DNA of 64,000 bases, from the NCBI RefSeq assembly GCF_025263485.1, contig NZ_CP079863.1:806001-870000 (forward strand), read 5' to 3'. The notes under the pieces are model-generated. The model saw only the letters and a list, made by a program, of their open reading frames with translations, made no database searches and was not told the DNA's origin. Positions within the stretch are counted from its first letter, which is position 1. Every line of letters starts with the position of its first letter. Positions 9,092-17,586 of the stretch are shown piece by piece. Source of the DNA: Mycobacterium sp. SMC-2 (GTDB lineage: Bacteria > Actinomycetota > Actinomycetes > Mycobacteriales > Mycobacteriaceae). The position numbers and the translations under genes are program-made.

Positions 9092-11329
9092 TCAACCGCC
9101 TGTGACGCTGGTGAACGAGCGCAGCCGCAGGCTGTTGGCGACCACGAAAACGCTGGAAAACGCCATCGCGGCGCCCGCGAGCATCGGGTTGAGCATGCCG
9201 AGCGCGGCGAGCGGGATCGCGGCGATGTTGTAGCCGAAGGCCCAGAACAGGTTGGCCTTAATGGTCGCCAGCGTCCGCCGGGACAGCCGAATGGCATCGA
9301 CGGCGGCGCGTAAGTCACCGCGGGTGACGGTGAGGTCGGCGGCCTGGATCGCGACGTCGGTGCCGGTGCCCATGGCGACCCCGAGATCGGCGGTCGCCAG
9401 CGCCGCGGCGTCGTTGACCCCGTCGCCGACCATCGCGACCACCTTGCCTTCGGACTGCAACCGCTTGATGGCGTCGACCTTGTCGGCGGGCAGTGTTTCG
9501 GAGATGACCTGCGTGATACCGACCTCGTCGGCGATCTGCTGCGCGACGGTCCGGTTGTCGCCGGTCAACAGGATCGGTGTCAGGCCCAGCCCCTTGAACT
9601 GCCGGACCGCCTCCGCGCTGGTCGGTTTGACGGTGTCGGCGATCACCAGGACCCCGCGGGCGCGGCCGTCCCAGCCGACGCCGACCGCGGTTTTGCCCTC
9701 CCCCTCGGCGCGGTCCTTGCCCGCCGACAGCGCGCCGTCCAGCGGCTGGTCCCAGGCGGCGAGCAAGCTCGGGCGCCCTACGACGACGGTGTGGCCGTCG
9801 ACGATGCCCCGCACGCCGTTTCCTTCGGCGTTGGTGAAGTCTTCGGCCGCGGGGAGGCTGCCGAGCTCGGCTTTGGCGGCCTTGGCGATGGCCTGAGCGA
9901 TGGGATGTTCCGACGCCTCCTCGAGGGCCCCGGCGTAGCGCAGCAGCGTCTCGCGGTCCGTCCCCGGGCCGCCGATCACGTCGACGAGGGTCATCTTGCC
10001 GGTGGTGACGGTGCCGGTCTTGTCGAGCACGATGGTGTCGACGCTGCGGGTGGACTCCAGCATCTCGGGTCCCTTGATCAGCACGCCGAGCTGAGCCGCG
10101 CGACCGGTGCCCACCAGCAGGGCGGTCGGGGTCGCCAGCCCGAGCGCGCACGGGCAGGCGATGATCAGCACCGCGACGGCCGCGGTCAGGGCCGCGGTGG
10201 CAGGGAACCCGAACGCGAGCCACGCTCCGAGCGTCATCAGGGCGATGCCGATGACCACGGGGACGAACACGCCCGAGATGCGGTCGGCGATCCGCTGCAC
10301 CTCGGCCTTGCCCGACTGGGCCTCCTCGACCAGCTTGGCCATCTGCGCCAGTCGCGTGTCGTCACCGACCCGGGTGGCGCGTACGACGAGGCGTCCGCCG
10401 GCGTTCACGGTGGCGCCCGTGACGGTGTCGCCCGCACCGACCTCGACGGGGACGGATTCGCCAGTGAGCATCGAGGCGTCCACGGCCGAGGATCCGGAGA
10501 CCACGATGCCGTCAGTAGCGACCTTCTCCCCGGGCCGCACCACGAACTCGTCGCCGACCGCGAGGCGGTCCACCGGGATGCGGGTCTCGGCTCCGTCCCG
10601 CAACACGGCGACATCTTTGGCGCCGAGCTCCAGCAAGGCACGCAGCGCGGCGCCCGCCGTCCGCTTGGAGCGCTTCTCGAAGTACCGCCCGGCGAGCACG
10701 AACAGGGTCACACCCGCGGCGACTTCCAGGTAGATGTTGCCGGCGCCGTCTGAGGGCCGGACGGTCAGTTCGAAGCCGTCCCGCATCCCCGGCTCCCCCG
10801 CCGTCCCCAAGAAGAGCGCATACAGCGACCACAGGAAGGCCGACAGCGTTCCAATCGAGACGAGGGTGTCCATGGTGGCGGCGCCGTGTCTGAGATTGGC
10901 CCAGGCGGCGGTGTGGAAGGGACGCCCGCCCCAGACGACGACCGGTGCCGCCAGGACCAGCGACGCCCACTGCCAGTACCGGAATTGCAGGGCGGGGATC
11001 ATCGCCATGGCGATCACCGGGGTGGCGAGCACGGCGGAAGTGACGAGGCGGGTGCGTAACGCGGTGAGCTCGGCATCGTCGGTCTTCTCGCGGGCGGGCG
11101 CCTCCCGTTGCGGCAGGGTGGCGCTGTAACCCGCTTGCTCGACGGCGGCGATCAGTAGCTGGGGGTCGTACCCCGGGGGGACGGTGAGGGCGGCCTTTTC
11201 GGTGGCGTAGTTGACGGTCGCGGCGACGCCGTCGAGCCTGTTCAGCTTCTTCTCGATCCGCGCGGCGCACGACGCGCACGTCATCCCCGCGATGGTCAGT
11301 TCGATATGGCTCACCGGCGCCGCGCTCAT
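9092..11329 (-). CDS. Copper-type heavy-metal P-type ATPase (P1B)
   Basis: A 745-residue P1B ATPase in the CtpA/CtpB/CtpV class. One N-terminal heavy-metal domain has MTCASC (Cys18, Cys21). The transmembrane metal site is CPC at about residue 392, the phosphorylated Asp is in DKTGT (about 436), and the hinge motif is [15 protein letters not shown] together with the MxCxxC domain points to Cu(I) export across the inner membrane. The start overlaps the stop of the metallochaperone gene by 4 bp (ATGA), so translation is coupled. I could not place a specific ctp name. No CsoR-type repressor gene is adjacent. Confidence 0.93.
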   Translation of the reverse strand: MSAAPVSHIELTIAGMTCASCAARIEKKLNRLDGVAATVNYATEKAALTVPPGYDPQLLIAAVEQAGYSATLPQREAPAREKTDDAELTALRTRLVTSAVLATPVIAMAMIPALQFRYWQWASLVLAAPVVVWGGRPFHTAAWANLRHGAATMDTLVSIGTLSAFLWSLYALFLGTAGEPGMRDGFELTVRPSDGAGNIYLEVAAGVTLFVLAGRYFEKRSKRTAGAALRALLELGAKDVAVLRDGAETRIPVDRLAVGDEFVVRPGEKVATDGIVVSGSSAVDASMLTGESVPVEVGAGDTVTGATVNAGGRLVVRATRVGDDTRLAQMAKLVEEAQSGKAEVQRIADRISGVFVPVVIGIALMTLGAWLAFGFPATAALTAAVAVLIIACPCALGLATPTALLVGTGRAAQLGVLIKGPEMLESTRSVDTIVLDKTGTVTTGKMTLVDVIGGPGTDRETLLRYAGALEEASEHPIAQAIAKAAKAELGSLPAAEDFTNAEGNGVRGIVDGHTVVVGRPSLLAAWDQPLDGALSAGKDRAEGEGKTAVGVGWDGRARGVLVIADTVKPTSAEAVRQFKGLGLTPILLTGDNRTVAQQIADEVGITQVISETLPADKVDAIKRLQSEGKVVAMVGDGVNDAAALATADLGVAMGTGTDVAIQAADLTVTRGDLRAAVDAIRLSRRTLATIKANLFWAFGYNIAAIPLAALGMLNPMLAGAAMAFSSVFVVANSLRLRSFTSVTGG

Positions 11330-11538
11330 GCCACCAGCACGGCCTCGTAGCCGGCCTCTTCAACCGCCCGGAGCACCGCGCTCGCGTCGATGGGCACGCA
11401 ACTCGTGATCACCAGCCTGCCGGTGTCGGCGCTGACCTCCACGCGCTCCACGCCGGGCAGGCGGCCGACCTCCTCCTTGACGGCCGCCTCGCAGTGGCCA
11501 CAGCTCATCCCGTCGACCCGGAATTCGCTCGTGTTCAT
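11326..11538 (-). CDS. CopZ-like heavy-metal-associated metallochaperone
   Basis: A 70-residue single HMA domain with MSCGHC (Cys13, Cys16) as the Cu(I)-binding pair. It probably hands copper to the ATPase encoded next, which it overlaps by 4 bp. The AAGGAG ribosome site lies 7-8 nt before the ATG at 11538. The promoter must lie in the 136 bp between 11539 and 11674. I looked there for a CsoR/RicR-type box and did not find a convincing one. Confidence 0.9.
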   Translation of the reverse strand: MNTSEFRVDGMSCGHCEAAVKEEVGRLPGVERVEVSADTGRLVITSCVPIDASAVLRAVEEAGYEAVLVA

Positions 11539-11674
11539 GCCGCTCCTTGCCTATACGGCGGCGGGTACTACCGCCAACTCAACGCATGCGCCCGCGGCGG
11601 CTCTTCCCGCCAAGCGCCATGATCCCTCTAAGACATTGTGCCTGGTTGGCCGGAGAGTGTCTGACGCCGAGTGG

Positions 11675-12445
11675 CTATTGCCGCAGGTGCGAGCCGCCGC
11701 CGATGTACCAGACCTGGCCGGTGATCCACTCGGCTTCGTCCGATAGCAGAAAGGCCGTGATTGCGGCGAGGTCGTCGGGTCTGCCCAGTCGAGTGGTCTT
11801 GCCAAACATGAGGAAGGCCTGCTGCAGTTGTGTGTCGTTCTGACGTTCCTGGGTTTCGCCCATCACCAGCCCGGGCATGACGCCGTTGCTCCGGATGTTG
11901 TGTCTGCCCCAATTGACGGCGACGTGGCGGGTCAGGTGGTTCACCGCAGCCTTCGAGGCGCCGTAGGCGACATGCAGCGGATCGCTGCCCAGGGCCGCAC
12001 CAGAGGAGGTGTTCACAATGCTGCCGCCACCCTGGTCGAGCAGGTGCGGGAGTACGGCGCGGATGGTGCGGACGTAGCCGAGCAGGTTGACGTCGAGGGT
12101 GCGCACCCAGACGTCCATGTCGGTATCGAGAATCGTGGTGTCGCGCCCCAGGTTGTGGTCGGAAAGGTCGGCACCGACGTTGTGCAGACCGTGAAGCGCA
12201 CCGAATTCCCTCATGGTCAGGTCGACGAGGCGCCGCACGGACGCATCATCCGCAAGGTCGAATTCCACGGCGATCGCGCGCCCACCGGACTCGGCGATCC
12301 GTTCGGCGGTGGCGGTGGCGCCGGTGATGTTGAGGTCACCGATGACGACGGACGCCCCCTCGCCGGCAAGGCGCTCGGCGGTCGCGGCGCCAATTCCGGT
12401 GGCTCCTCCGGCGATCAGGAATGTTTTGTCCTTCAGCCCGCGCAT
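11675..12445 (-). CDS. SDR family oxidoreductase
   Basis: A 256-residue classical short-chain dehydrogenase. The nucleotide loop is GGATGIG (13-19), with Ser near 148 and catalytic Tyr161/Lys165 in YGASK. The acid after the second strand (GDLN) suggests NAD(H) preference. The C-terminus VWYIGGGSHLRQ is SDR-like. Its start shares one base with the stop of the upstream SDR gene, so the two are translationally coupled. It is the last gene of a leftward operon with a sulfotransferase and an unknown protein. The longer frame to 13132 is an artefact running through the neighbour. Confidence 0.9.
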   Translation of the reverse strand: MRGLKDKTFLIAGGATGIGAATAERLAGEGASVVIGDLNITGATATAERIAESGGRAIAVEFDLADDASVRRLVDLTMREFGALHGLHNVGADLSDHNLGRDTTILDTDMDVWVRTLDVNLLGYVRTIRAVLPHLLDQGGGSIVNTSSGAALGSDPLHVAYGASKAAVNHLTRHVAVNWGRHNIRSNGVMPGLVMGETQERQNDTQLQQAFLMFGKTTRLGRPDDLAAITAFLLSDEAEWITGQVWYIGGGSHLRQ

Positions 12446-13266
12446 CAGACATAACCCACGCCGATATCGACCGAAACCTGGCTTGCGGTAACCAATCTGG
12501 ATTGGTCTGACGCCAGCCAGGCCACTGCATCCGCGATGTCTTCCGGCTGCGCAATGCCTTCGGGCAGCAGGTGCTTGTGCATGCCGCGCAAGTGGGGGTA
12601 GTCGTCGGCGGCCGATTGCAGCGCTTCGCGCATCCGTCCGGTGCCCATCGGCGTCGACACCGCGCCGGGGTTCAGGCTGTTGACCCGGATGTTGTACCGG
12701 CCGAGCTCGGCGGCGAACGCGCGTGCCATCCCGACGACGGCGTGTTTGCTTGCGGTGTAGTGGATCATGAACGACTGCATCTTGATGCCGGCAGCGGAAC
12801 CGATCAGGATGATCGAGCCGCCCCGACCGCCGTCGATGATGTGATGTGCACCTGCCATCACGGTGTTCCAAGTGCCAACGACGTTGGTGTCGATGGTGTC
12901 TCGGAACGCCTGGGCGGTGATCTGATCCCAGGGGGCCGGGCTGCAGATCCCGGCGTTGGCGACGATCACGTCGAGTCGCCCCAGCTCGCCCACAGCCTCG
13001 TCGACGGCGGCCTTGAGCGCGTCCAGGTCGCGAATGTCGATAGCCGCGGTGATGGCCTTTCGACCGTTCGCGGTGACGACTCGCGACGTTTCGGCCAGAT
13101 CGTCGGGCGTCGGCGAATCGTAGGGAACGCACGGCGGCAGTGGTCCGGCGATGTCCACCGCGATGATGTCAGCGCCCTCGGCGGCCAGCCGCGCGGCGTG
13201 GGCTCGGCCTTGTCCTCGCGCGGCGCCGGTGATCAGCGCTACCTTTCCCGACAGTGACTGGCTCAT
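12445..13266 (-). CDS. Mycofactocin-coupled SDR family oxidoreductase
   Basis: A 273-residue SDR. The signature GAARGQGRAHAARLAAEGADIIAVDI (14-39) and the insertion after the second strand (PLPPCVPYDSPTP) are typical of the mycofactocin-coupled SDR subgroup, whose members hold NAD(H) tightly and are thought to pass electrons to the peptide-derived cofactor mycofactocin. Catalytic residues are Ser157, Tyr170 and Lys174. Known relatives include carveol dehydrogenase-like enzymes. The gene overlaps the preceding gene's stop by 4 bp and the next SDR by one base. The substrate is probably an alcohol, but which one is unknown. Confidence 0.9.
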   Translation of the reverse strand: MSQSLSGKVALITGAARGQGRAHAARLAAEGADIIAVDIAGPLPPCVPYDSPTPDDLAETSRVVTANGRKAITAAIDIRDLDALKAAVDEAVGELGRLDVIVANAGICSPAPWDQITAQAFRDTIDTNVVGTWNTVMAGAHHIIDGGRGGSIILIGSAAGIKMQSFMIHYTASKHAVVGMARAFAAELGRYNIRVNSLNPGAVSTPMGTGRMREALQSAADDYPHLRGMHKHLLPEGIAQPEDIADAVAWLASDQSRLVTASQVSVDIGVGYV

Positions 13267-14351
13267 CGGTCTTTTCGTTTCCTCTCTTGGTCGCGGTCGA
13301 TCTTGTCGAGCGGATTGGAGCGTTCGAGCATCCCATAGGTCTCTTCGCCATCCCAGGTGTAGCGCACGCCGGCCTGCTGCAGCGCGGGGAAACTGGGCAT
13401 CTCCTGCTTGAGCGCCTGCATCGAGTACATGTCGTCGTTATGGTGAATGTCGTGGGTGGAAAAGACTGTTTCACCGCCGATTTCGACGACGCCGTCGGCT
13501 GTCTGTAGCACCAGCGAGACATCCTCGCCTAGCGGCCGGAGCTGGGTCAGCCAAGGCACCTGGACCGCTCGGGCGGGGACGAGGTCGCCGTCTCCCGCGA
13601 AGACGAATCCCTCGTTGAAGGAGGGCTGGCCATCGGCGCGAGGCGGGTAGGCGATGTATCCGAAAGCTCTTCCGTCGGGGAAGACCGCCGACTGCCACGA
13701 GTGCCCCCAGAAGCCGGCGAGCTTGCGCACTCCGGTACGCCGAATTCGCAGCCCACTGCCGGTGAACCTGTGGTCTTTGTCGGCGGCGTGGAATTCGCCT
13801 GTGGCGGTGAATAACTGCTCATAGCGCGGGCCGCCCATGATGGCGCCCACCGCGGTGGTTTTGAGTTGTGCGTCGGCGTCGGGCTGCAGCGCTCCCTGCA
13901 CCCAGGGGGGAACCGCCATCTTCGCCTCGACGCGAAAACTGATGTCCACCGACGGGCCGTCCTTCTTCCCGGCGGCCAGGTCCGCGGAGGACGTCTGCAC
14001 CGCCGACCCGTCGTACGACATCGTCCAGGTTTCGAAGGGCTCGATGCAGCGGAACGCGAGGCCCCCGGCGCCCAAGACACTCGCCCGCCCGTCGGGCCCC
14101 TCGACGGGCAGCGACGGCCCATTGCCCCGCAACCGATAGACCCGGCCGTCGGGGAAAGCGACATTCACTTGGATGTCGTGGGTGTCCCAATTAGCGCCTA
14201 CGGCTTCAATTCCGATGCGCGGCAAGCCAATCTTCCCGCAGTCATCGACCACCCAGAAGCTCACCGAGTCACGCATCTCCGGATCCTGCGGCCGCTGAGC
14301 CAACATGTACTCGCGCGCGGGGTCGATGCCCCCGGTCAGATCAACGGCCAT
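13263..14351 (-). CDS. Conserved hypothetical protein in SDR/sulfotransferase operon (possible AttH/lipocalin-like fold)
   Basis: A 362-residue soluble protein without signal peptide or membrane segments. It is rich in beta-strand patterns and aromatic residues (WVVDDCGKIGLPRI near 30, GFWGHSWQSAVFPDGRAFGY in the second half). That repeated layout is reminiscent of AttH/carotenoid-hydratase-like double lipocalin proteins, a weak resemblance only. The start ATG at 14351 begins MAVDLTGG and overlaps the sulfotransferase gene by 11 bp; the stop overlaps the next SDR start by 4 bp. Tight coupling on both sides suggests it acts on the same substrate as those enzymes. No function is assigned. Confidence 0.7.
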   Translation of the reverse strand: MAVDLTGGIDPAREYMLAQRPQDPEMRDSVSFWVVDDCGKIGLPRIGIEAVGANWDTHDIQVNVAFPDGRVYRLRGNGPSLPVEGPDGRASVLGAGGLAFRCIEPFETWTMSYDGSAVQTSSADLAAGKKDGPSVDISFRVEAKMAVPPWVQGALQPDADAQLKTTAVGAIMGGPRYEQLFTATGEFHAADKDHRFTGSGLRIRRTGVRKLAGFWGHSWQSAVFPDGRAFGYIAYPPRADGQPSFNEGFVFAGDGDLVPARAVQVPWLTQLRPLGEDVSLVLQTADGVVEIGGETVFSTHDIHHNDDMYSMQALKQEMPSFPALQQAGVRYTWDGEETYGMLERSNPLDKIDRDQERKRKDR

Positions 14352-15513
14352 CCATTGTCTCCTGTTCGTCGGTGTTCCGGAGCGCAGTCCACCGGCGCGC
14401 ACAATCGACATAGCGCGCGAATCGGGGCCGCACCTCGTCGAGGTCAATGCCGAACTCCACCGGGTTGGCATGTGTGCTGGGTTCACGTTCGGCGGCGGCG
14501 TGCGTCCACCAACTCTGCATGCGTGTTTCGAACTGGGCACCCACGGGGGCGCCCAGCCACGCATACAATCCGGTGACCTCGCCGATCGGGTCGTCCTGCA
14601 TGGCGCGGAAGTCGATGTCGTAGAACCGATCCTCTGCGCCGTTCGCACGGAACTCCAGCGCGCGCTCCATGCCCAGCGACCAATGCTCCACGTTGAGCCG
14701 GCCGATGTAGTGGCGGTCGATGTCGCTGCTGAACGATCCGATGATGTCGGCGTACAGATCAGCCACCGACAATATGACGTCGGTCGGATCGCGGTGTGTC
14801 ATCACGAACCGCGCGTCGGGAAATACCGCGTCCAGGGCGCCCAGCCATAGCACGTGCGACGGGCATTTCAGGCGCCAAGGGCGCTCGGGCTCACCCCATT
14901 GCAGCAGCTTCATCACCCGTCGCTGATACCGCAGCGTCGGGACGAGGTCCGCCTCATGGACCAACCACGTTGAATAAGAGGGGATTTCGGCGAAGGACTG
15001 GAAGATGTGCGACTTGAAGTCCAGTGCCATCAACTCGTGGCATTCCATCGGGCCATGCGTGTCACCGGGTACGTGGTGGCGGGTGCCAACCATCTCGCCC
15101 TTGTCGGGCGGGATGCGTGGGTCGATGCCCCGCACCGTTGCGGGCGGCGGACAGGGTTGCGACGATTCCCATCGCCGTAGATACCGGACATCGGGATCCT
15201 GCGCCAGCAGCATCGACAGTGCCGTGGAGCCGGTCCTCGGCAATCCCAGACCGATTAGCGGCTCGTTGATGGGTACGTCGTCGATCTCGGGATGGCGTCG
15301 ATACCAATCCTCGACCTGTAAGCGCTGCGAAAGGTGACCCACGATGCGCTGATGCAGGAACGCCTGGCCGCGGTCGTTCAGCCGCGCCTCGCCGCGCAGC
15401 GCGGCGAGCAAGATGTCGAGGCCTTCGGCGAACGAGTCGTCGCCGAAGTCGCCTAAACCGGTCTGCTCGCTCGCCCGGTCCATGGCCTCGGCGGTGGTCA
15501 GCAAGTCGGGCAA
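14341..15513 (-). CDS. Sulfotransferase family protein
   Basis: A 390-residue member of the mycobacterial Stf-like sulfotransferase group. The PAPS 5'-phosphosulfate loop is LPRTGSTALS (91-100), and the 3'-phosphate region is RFVMTHRDPTDVILSVADLY. A helical N-terminal region precedes the fold, as in other actinobacterial members. Many proteins annotated this way in mycobacteria have no known acceptor, and some may not transfer sulfate at all. It overlaps the hypothetical gene downstream by 11 bp and follows the SDR at 15539 with a 25-bp gap, so it is part of the operon. Confidence 0.87.
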   Translation of the reverse strand: MPDLLTTAEAMDRASEQTGLGDFGDDSFAEGLDILLAALRGEARLNDRGQAFLHQRIVGHLSQRLQVEDWYRRHPEIDDVPINEPLIGLGLPRTGSTALSMLLAQDPDVRYLRRWESSQPCPPPATVRGIDPRIPPDKGEMVGTRHHVPGDTHGPMECHELMALDFKSHIFQSFAEIPSYSTWLVHEADLVPTLRYQRRVMKLLQWGEPERPWRLKCPSHVLWLGALDAVFPDARFVMTHRDPTDVILSVADLYADIIGSFSSDIDRHYIGRLNVEHWSLGMERALEFRANGAEDRFYDIDFRAMQDDPIGEVTGLYAWLGAPVGAQFETRMQSWWTHAAAEREPSTHANPVEFGIDLDEVRPRFARYVDCARRWTALRNTDEQETMDGR

Positions 15514-15538
15514 CTTCTGAAAATCATTGTGATCACCG

Positions 15539-16414
15539 CTATCCCATCCACTGCCCGCCAGCGACGTCGATGGTCTGACCGCACATGTAATCGGCGGCCT
15601 CCGAGGCCAGGAACGCGACCATGTTGGCGGCTTCCTCAGGCAGCGAGGCGCGCCCGAGCTGGACCTGGTTGGTGATCGCCTCGTGAATGGCGCCCCGGCC
15701 GGCGCGCTGCTGGTCGTCCTGCGGGTCGAGCAGGTACTGCCTCATCTCGGGTTTGATCATGATGCCCGGTGCCACGCCCAGGACATTGACACCGCGCGGC
15801 GCGACCTCGTGGGCGAGATTACGGGTGAAACCGATCACCCCGGCTTTGCATGCGTTGTAGACGACGAGGCCGCGCTGCTGGATCCGGCCGCCGACCGATC
15901 CGATGTTGATGATCTTCCCCGAGCCCTGCGGAAGCAGGTACTGCAGCGCGGCATGTGCTCCGTACATCATCATGGTCAGGCTGCCCAGGACCGTGTGATC
16001 GATCTCGTCCTTGGTCTGCCTCTCGAACGGACCGGCGGCGACCATCACCGGATTGTTGACCATGATGTCCATGCCGCCGAGTTCGCCGTGCGCCCGCTCC
16101 ACCGCGGCGTGCACTTGATCCCAATCGGACATGTCGGCCTTGACGGGGATGGCCCGAACTCTCCAGCGCTGCTCGACCTCCTTCGCGCGGCGCTCCACCT
16201 TCTCGAACGTCCGGCCGATCAGTGCCACGTCGGCGCCGCAACCGGCCAGCCGGTTGGCAATCGCCTGCCCCAGGCCGTCGCCCCCGGCGCCCGTCACGAA
16301 GGCCTTCCTGCCGGACAGGTCCATCAGCTCGGTCACCCGCTTGCCGATGATGTGCTCGGGCAGCCGATCCAATCCCAGCAGTTGCACCCAGTCCTGCTCA
16401 TCTTGCACCGTCAT
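15539..16414 (-). CDS. SDR family oxidoreductase with N-terminal extension
   Basis: A 291-residue SDR carrying about 30 residues ahead of the Rossmann fold. The nucleotide loop reads VTGAGGDGLG, an expanded glycine loop, and the NAD-pocket NNPVM replaces the usual NNAG. Active-site Tyr and Lys are in YNACK. The C-terminus (GQTIDVAGGQWMG) is normal for the family. It is the first gene of the leftward operon, divergent from LysR at 16587 across 172 bp. The unusual loop may reflect a CoA-ester or bulky substrate, but that is speculation. Confidence 0.88.
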   Translation of the reverse strand: MTVQDEQDWVQLLGLDRLPEHIIGKRVTELMDLSGRKAFVTGAGGDGLGQAIANRLAGCGADVALIGRTFEKVERRAKEVEQRWRVRAIPVKADMSDWDQVHAAVERAHGELGGMDIMVNNPVMVAAGPFERQTKDEIDHTVLGSLTMMMYGAHAALQYLLPQGSGKIINIGSVGGRIQQRGLVVYNACKAGVIGFTRNLAHEVAPRGVNVLGVAPGIMIKPEMRQYLLDPQDDQQRAGRGAIHEAITNQVQLGRASLPEEAANMVAFLASEAADYMCGQTIDVAGGQWMG

Positions 16415-16528
16415 TGCGGCTCACTTTCAAAAGCTCGACTCGATTCGCCAGCCAGACCTGCATGGCATCTCACCGAGACGCCATGCTGGCCTCGCCCGAC
16501 GATATGGCCGGATCGAGGCGGCACGGTA

Positions 16529-16565
16529 ATACCAATTCGGGAAATCAGTGATGCTGAATTTGTAT
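16529..16565. promoter_or_regulatory. Probable LysR-type operator in divergent promoter
   Basis: ATACCAATTC (16529-16538) and GAATTTGTAT (16556-16565) are inverted repeats with 9 of 10 bases matching, 17 bp apart, in an AT-rich patch. They end 21 bp before the LysR start codon and lie 115 bp upstream of the divergent SDR operon. Position and architecture fit a LysR recognition/activation site pair. Confidence 0.6.
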
Positions 16566-16586
16566 GACTGGTAGATCTGGGAGGCG

Positions 16587-17552
16587 ATGGATACCCACCG
16601 ACTCAAGTACTTCTTGCAGATAGCGGAGGAAGGTTCGATCTCGCGTGCCGCCGCCGTGTTGGGAATCGCCCAACCGGCGCTGAGTCGCCAAATCCGGCTG
16701 CTGGAGGAGGACCTCGGCATCACGCTTTTCCAGCGGACTCGGAGGGGAGTGCACCTCACCGAGGAGGGCGAACGATTGCGCTTATCGACGGCTGCACCGC
16801 TGCGCCAGCTAGAGCTCGCGGTGCGCTATGCGGGATCACCGCTGGCGCGGATAGAGCGCGGATTGCTGTTGGGCATGGTGCCCACCGTGGCCGGTGTGCT
16901 GGCCGCGCCGCTCCTGGCGACCCTGAGCGCGGCGTTTCCCAACGTGCATTTCCGAGTCTCAGTGGCCGAGACGGACGAACTCGTCCAGCGCATGCTCAAG
17001 GGCGCGATCGACTTGGCGGTGATCAATCCGGTATCGGATGACCGCCTTTTCTACCGGCACCTCGTCGTCGAGGACCTCGTGCTCGTCGGGGGCCCAACGT
17101 GTGATCTGTCGCCTACCAGCCCGGTGTGTTTCACCGACCTGGCCGCGCTGCCGCTCGTCATGCCAAGCGCTGCGACCGGCATCCGCAACACCCTGGAGCA
17201 CACGGCGCTTCGTCTGAAAGTCGGTGTCACGGGGCGCTTTTCGACGGACTCGCTAGAGGTGTCAAAGCACCTAGTCGAGACGGGCCTGGGATATGCGGTC
17301 CTGCCACCGGGGGCTGTCGGCGCCGACGTCGATGCGGGACGGCTGCGTTGGGCGCCTATCTGCGAGCCCGGAATCAATCATCAACTCGGTGTGGGGGCGA
17401 CCGCGGCGCTTGAGCTGCCTCGCGAATTCGCCACGAAAATCGGGATCCTGCTGCGGGAAGAGGTCGCGCGGCTGACGAAATCAGGCCTTTGGCCAGCCAG
17501 GTTTGAGCCCTCGCCGATTTGGGATCCGAATTTCGGAGAGCCCCTAGGCTAG
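16587..17552 (+). CDS. LysR family transcriptional regulator
   Basis: A 321-residue LysR regulator. The winged HTH is at residues 1-60 (MDTHRLKYFLQIAEEGSISRAAAVLGIAQPALSRQIRLLE, start to residue 40), followed by a periplasmic-binding-like co-inducer domain (about 90-295). The length is ordinary. It is divergent from the SDR/sulfotransferase operon and is its likely activator, with an inverted repeat in the shared promoter region. The co-inducer is unknown. The IS110 element begins about 35 bp past its stop codon, so the 3' end is intact. Confidence 0.92.
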   Translation: MDTHRLKYFLQIAEEGSISRAAAVLGIAQPALSRQIRLLEEDLGITLFQRTRRGVHLTEEGERLRLSTAAPLRQLELAVRYAGSPLARIERGLLLGMVPTVAGVLAAPLLATLSAAFPNVHFRVSVAETDELVQRMLKGAIDLAVINPVSDDRLFYRHLVVEDLVLVGGPTCDLSPTSPVCFTDLAALPLVMPSAATGIRNTLEHTALRLKVGVTGRFSTDSLEVSKHLVETGLGYAVLPPGAVGADVDAGRLRWAPICEPGINHQLGVGATAALELPREFATKIGILLREEVARLTKSGLWPARFEPSPIWDPNFGEPLG

Positions 17553-17586
17553 CCGGGGCTACGCTGCTCCAAGGTCGGAAGGAGAT

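Noticed and set aside
11539..11674. CsoR/RicR copper box upstream of the copper operon
   Set aside because: Only a short GGCGG-N6-CCGCC repeat (11560-11575) was seen, which does not match the known TACCC/GGGTA-type sites.
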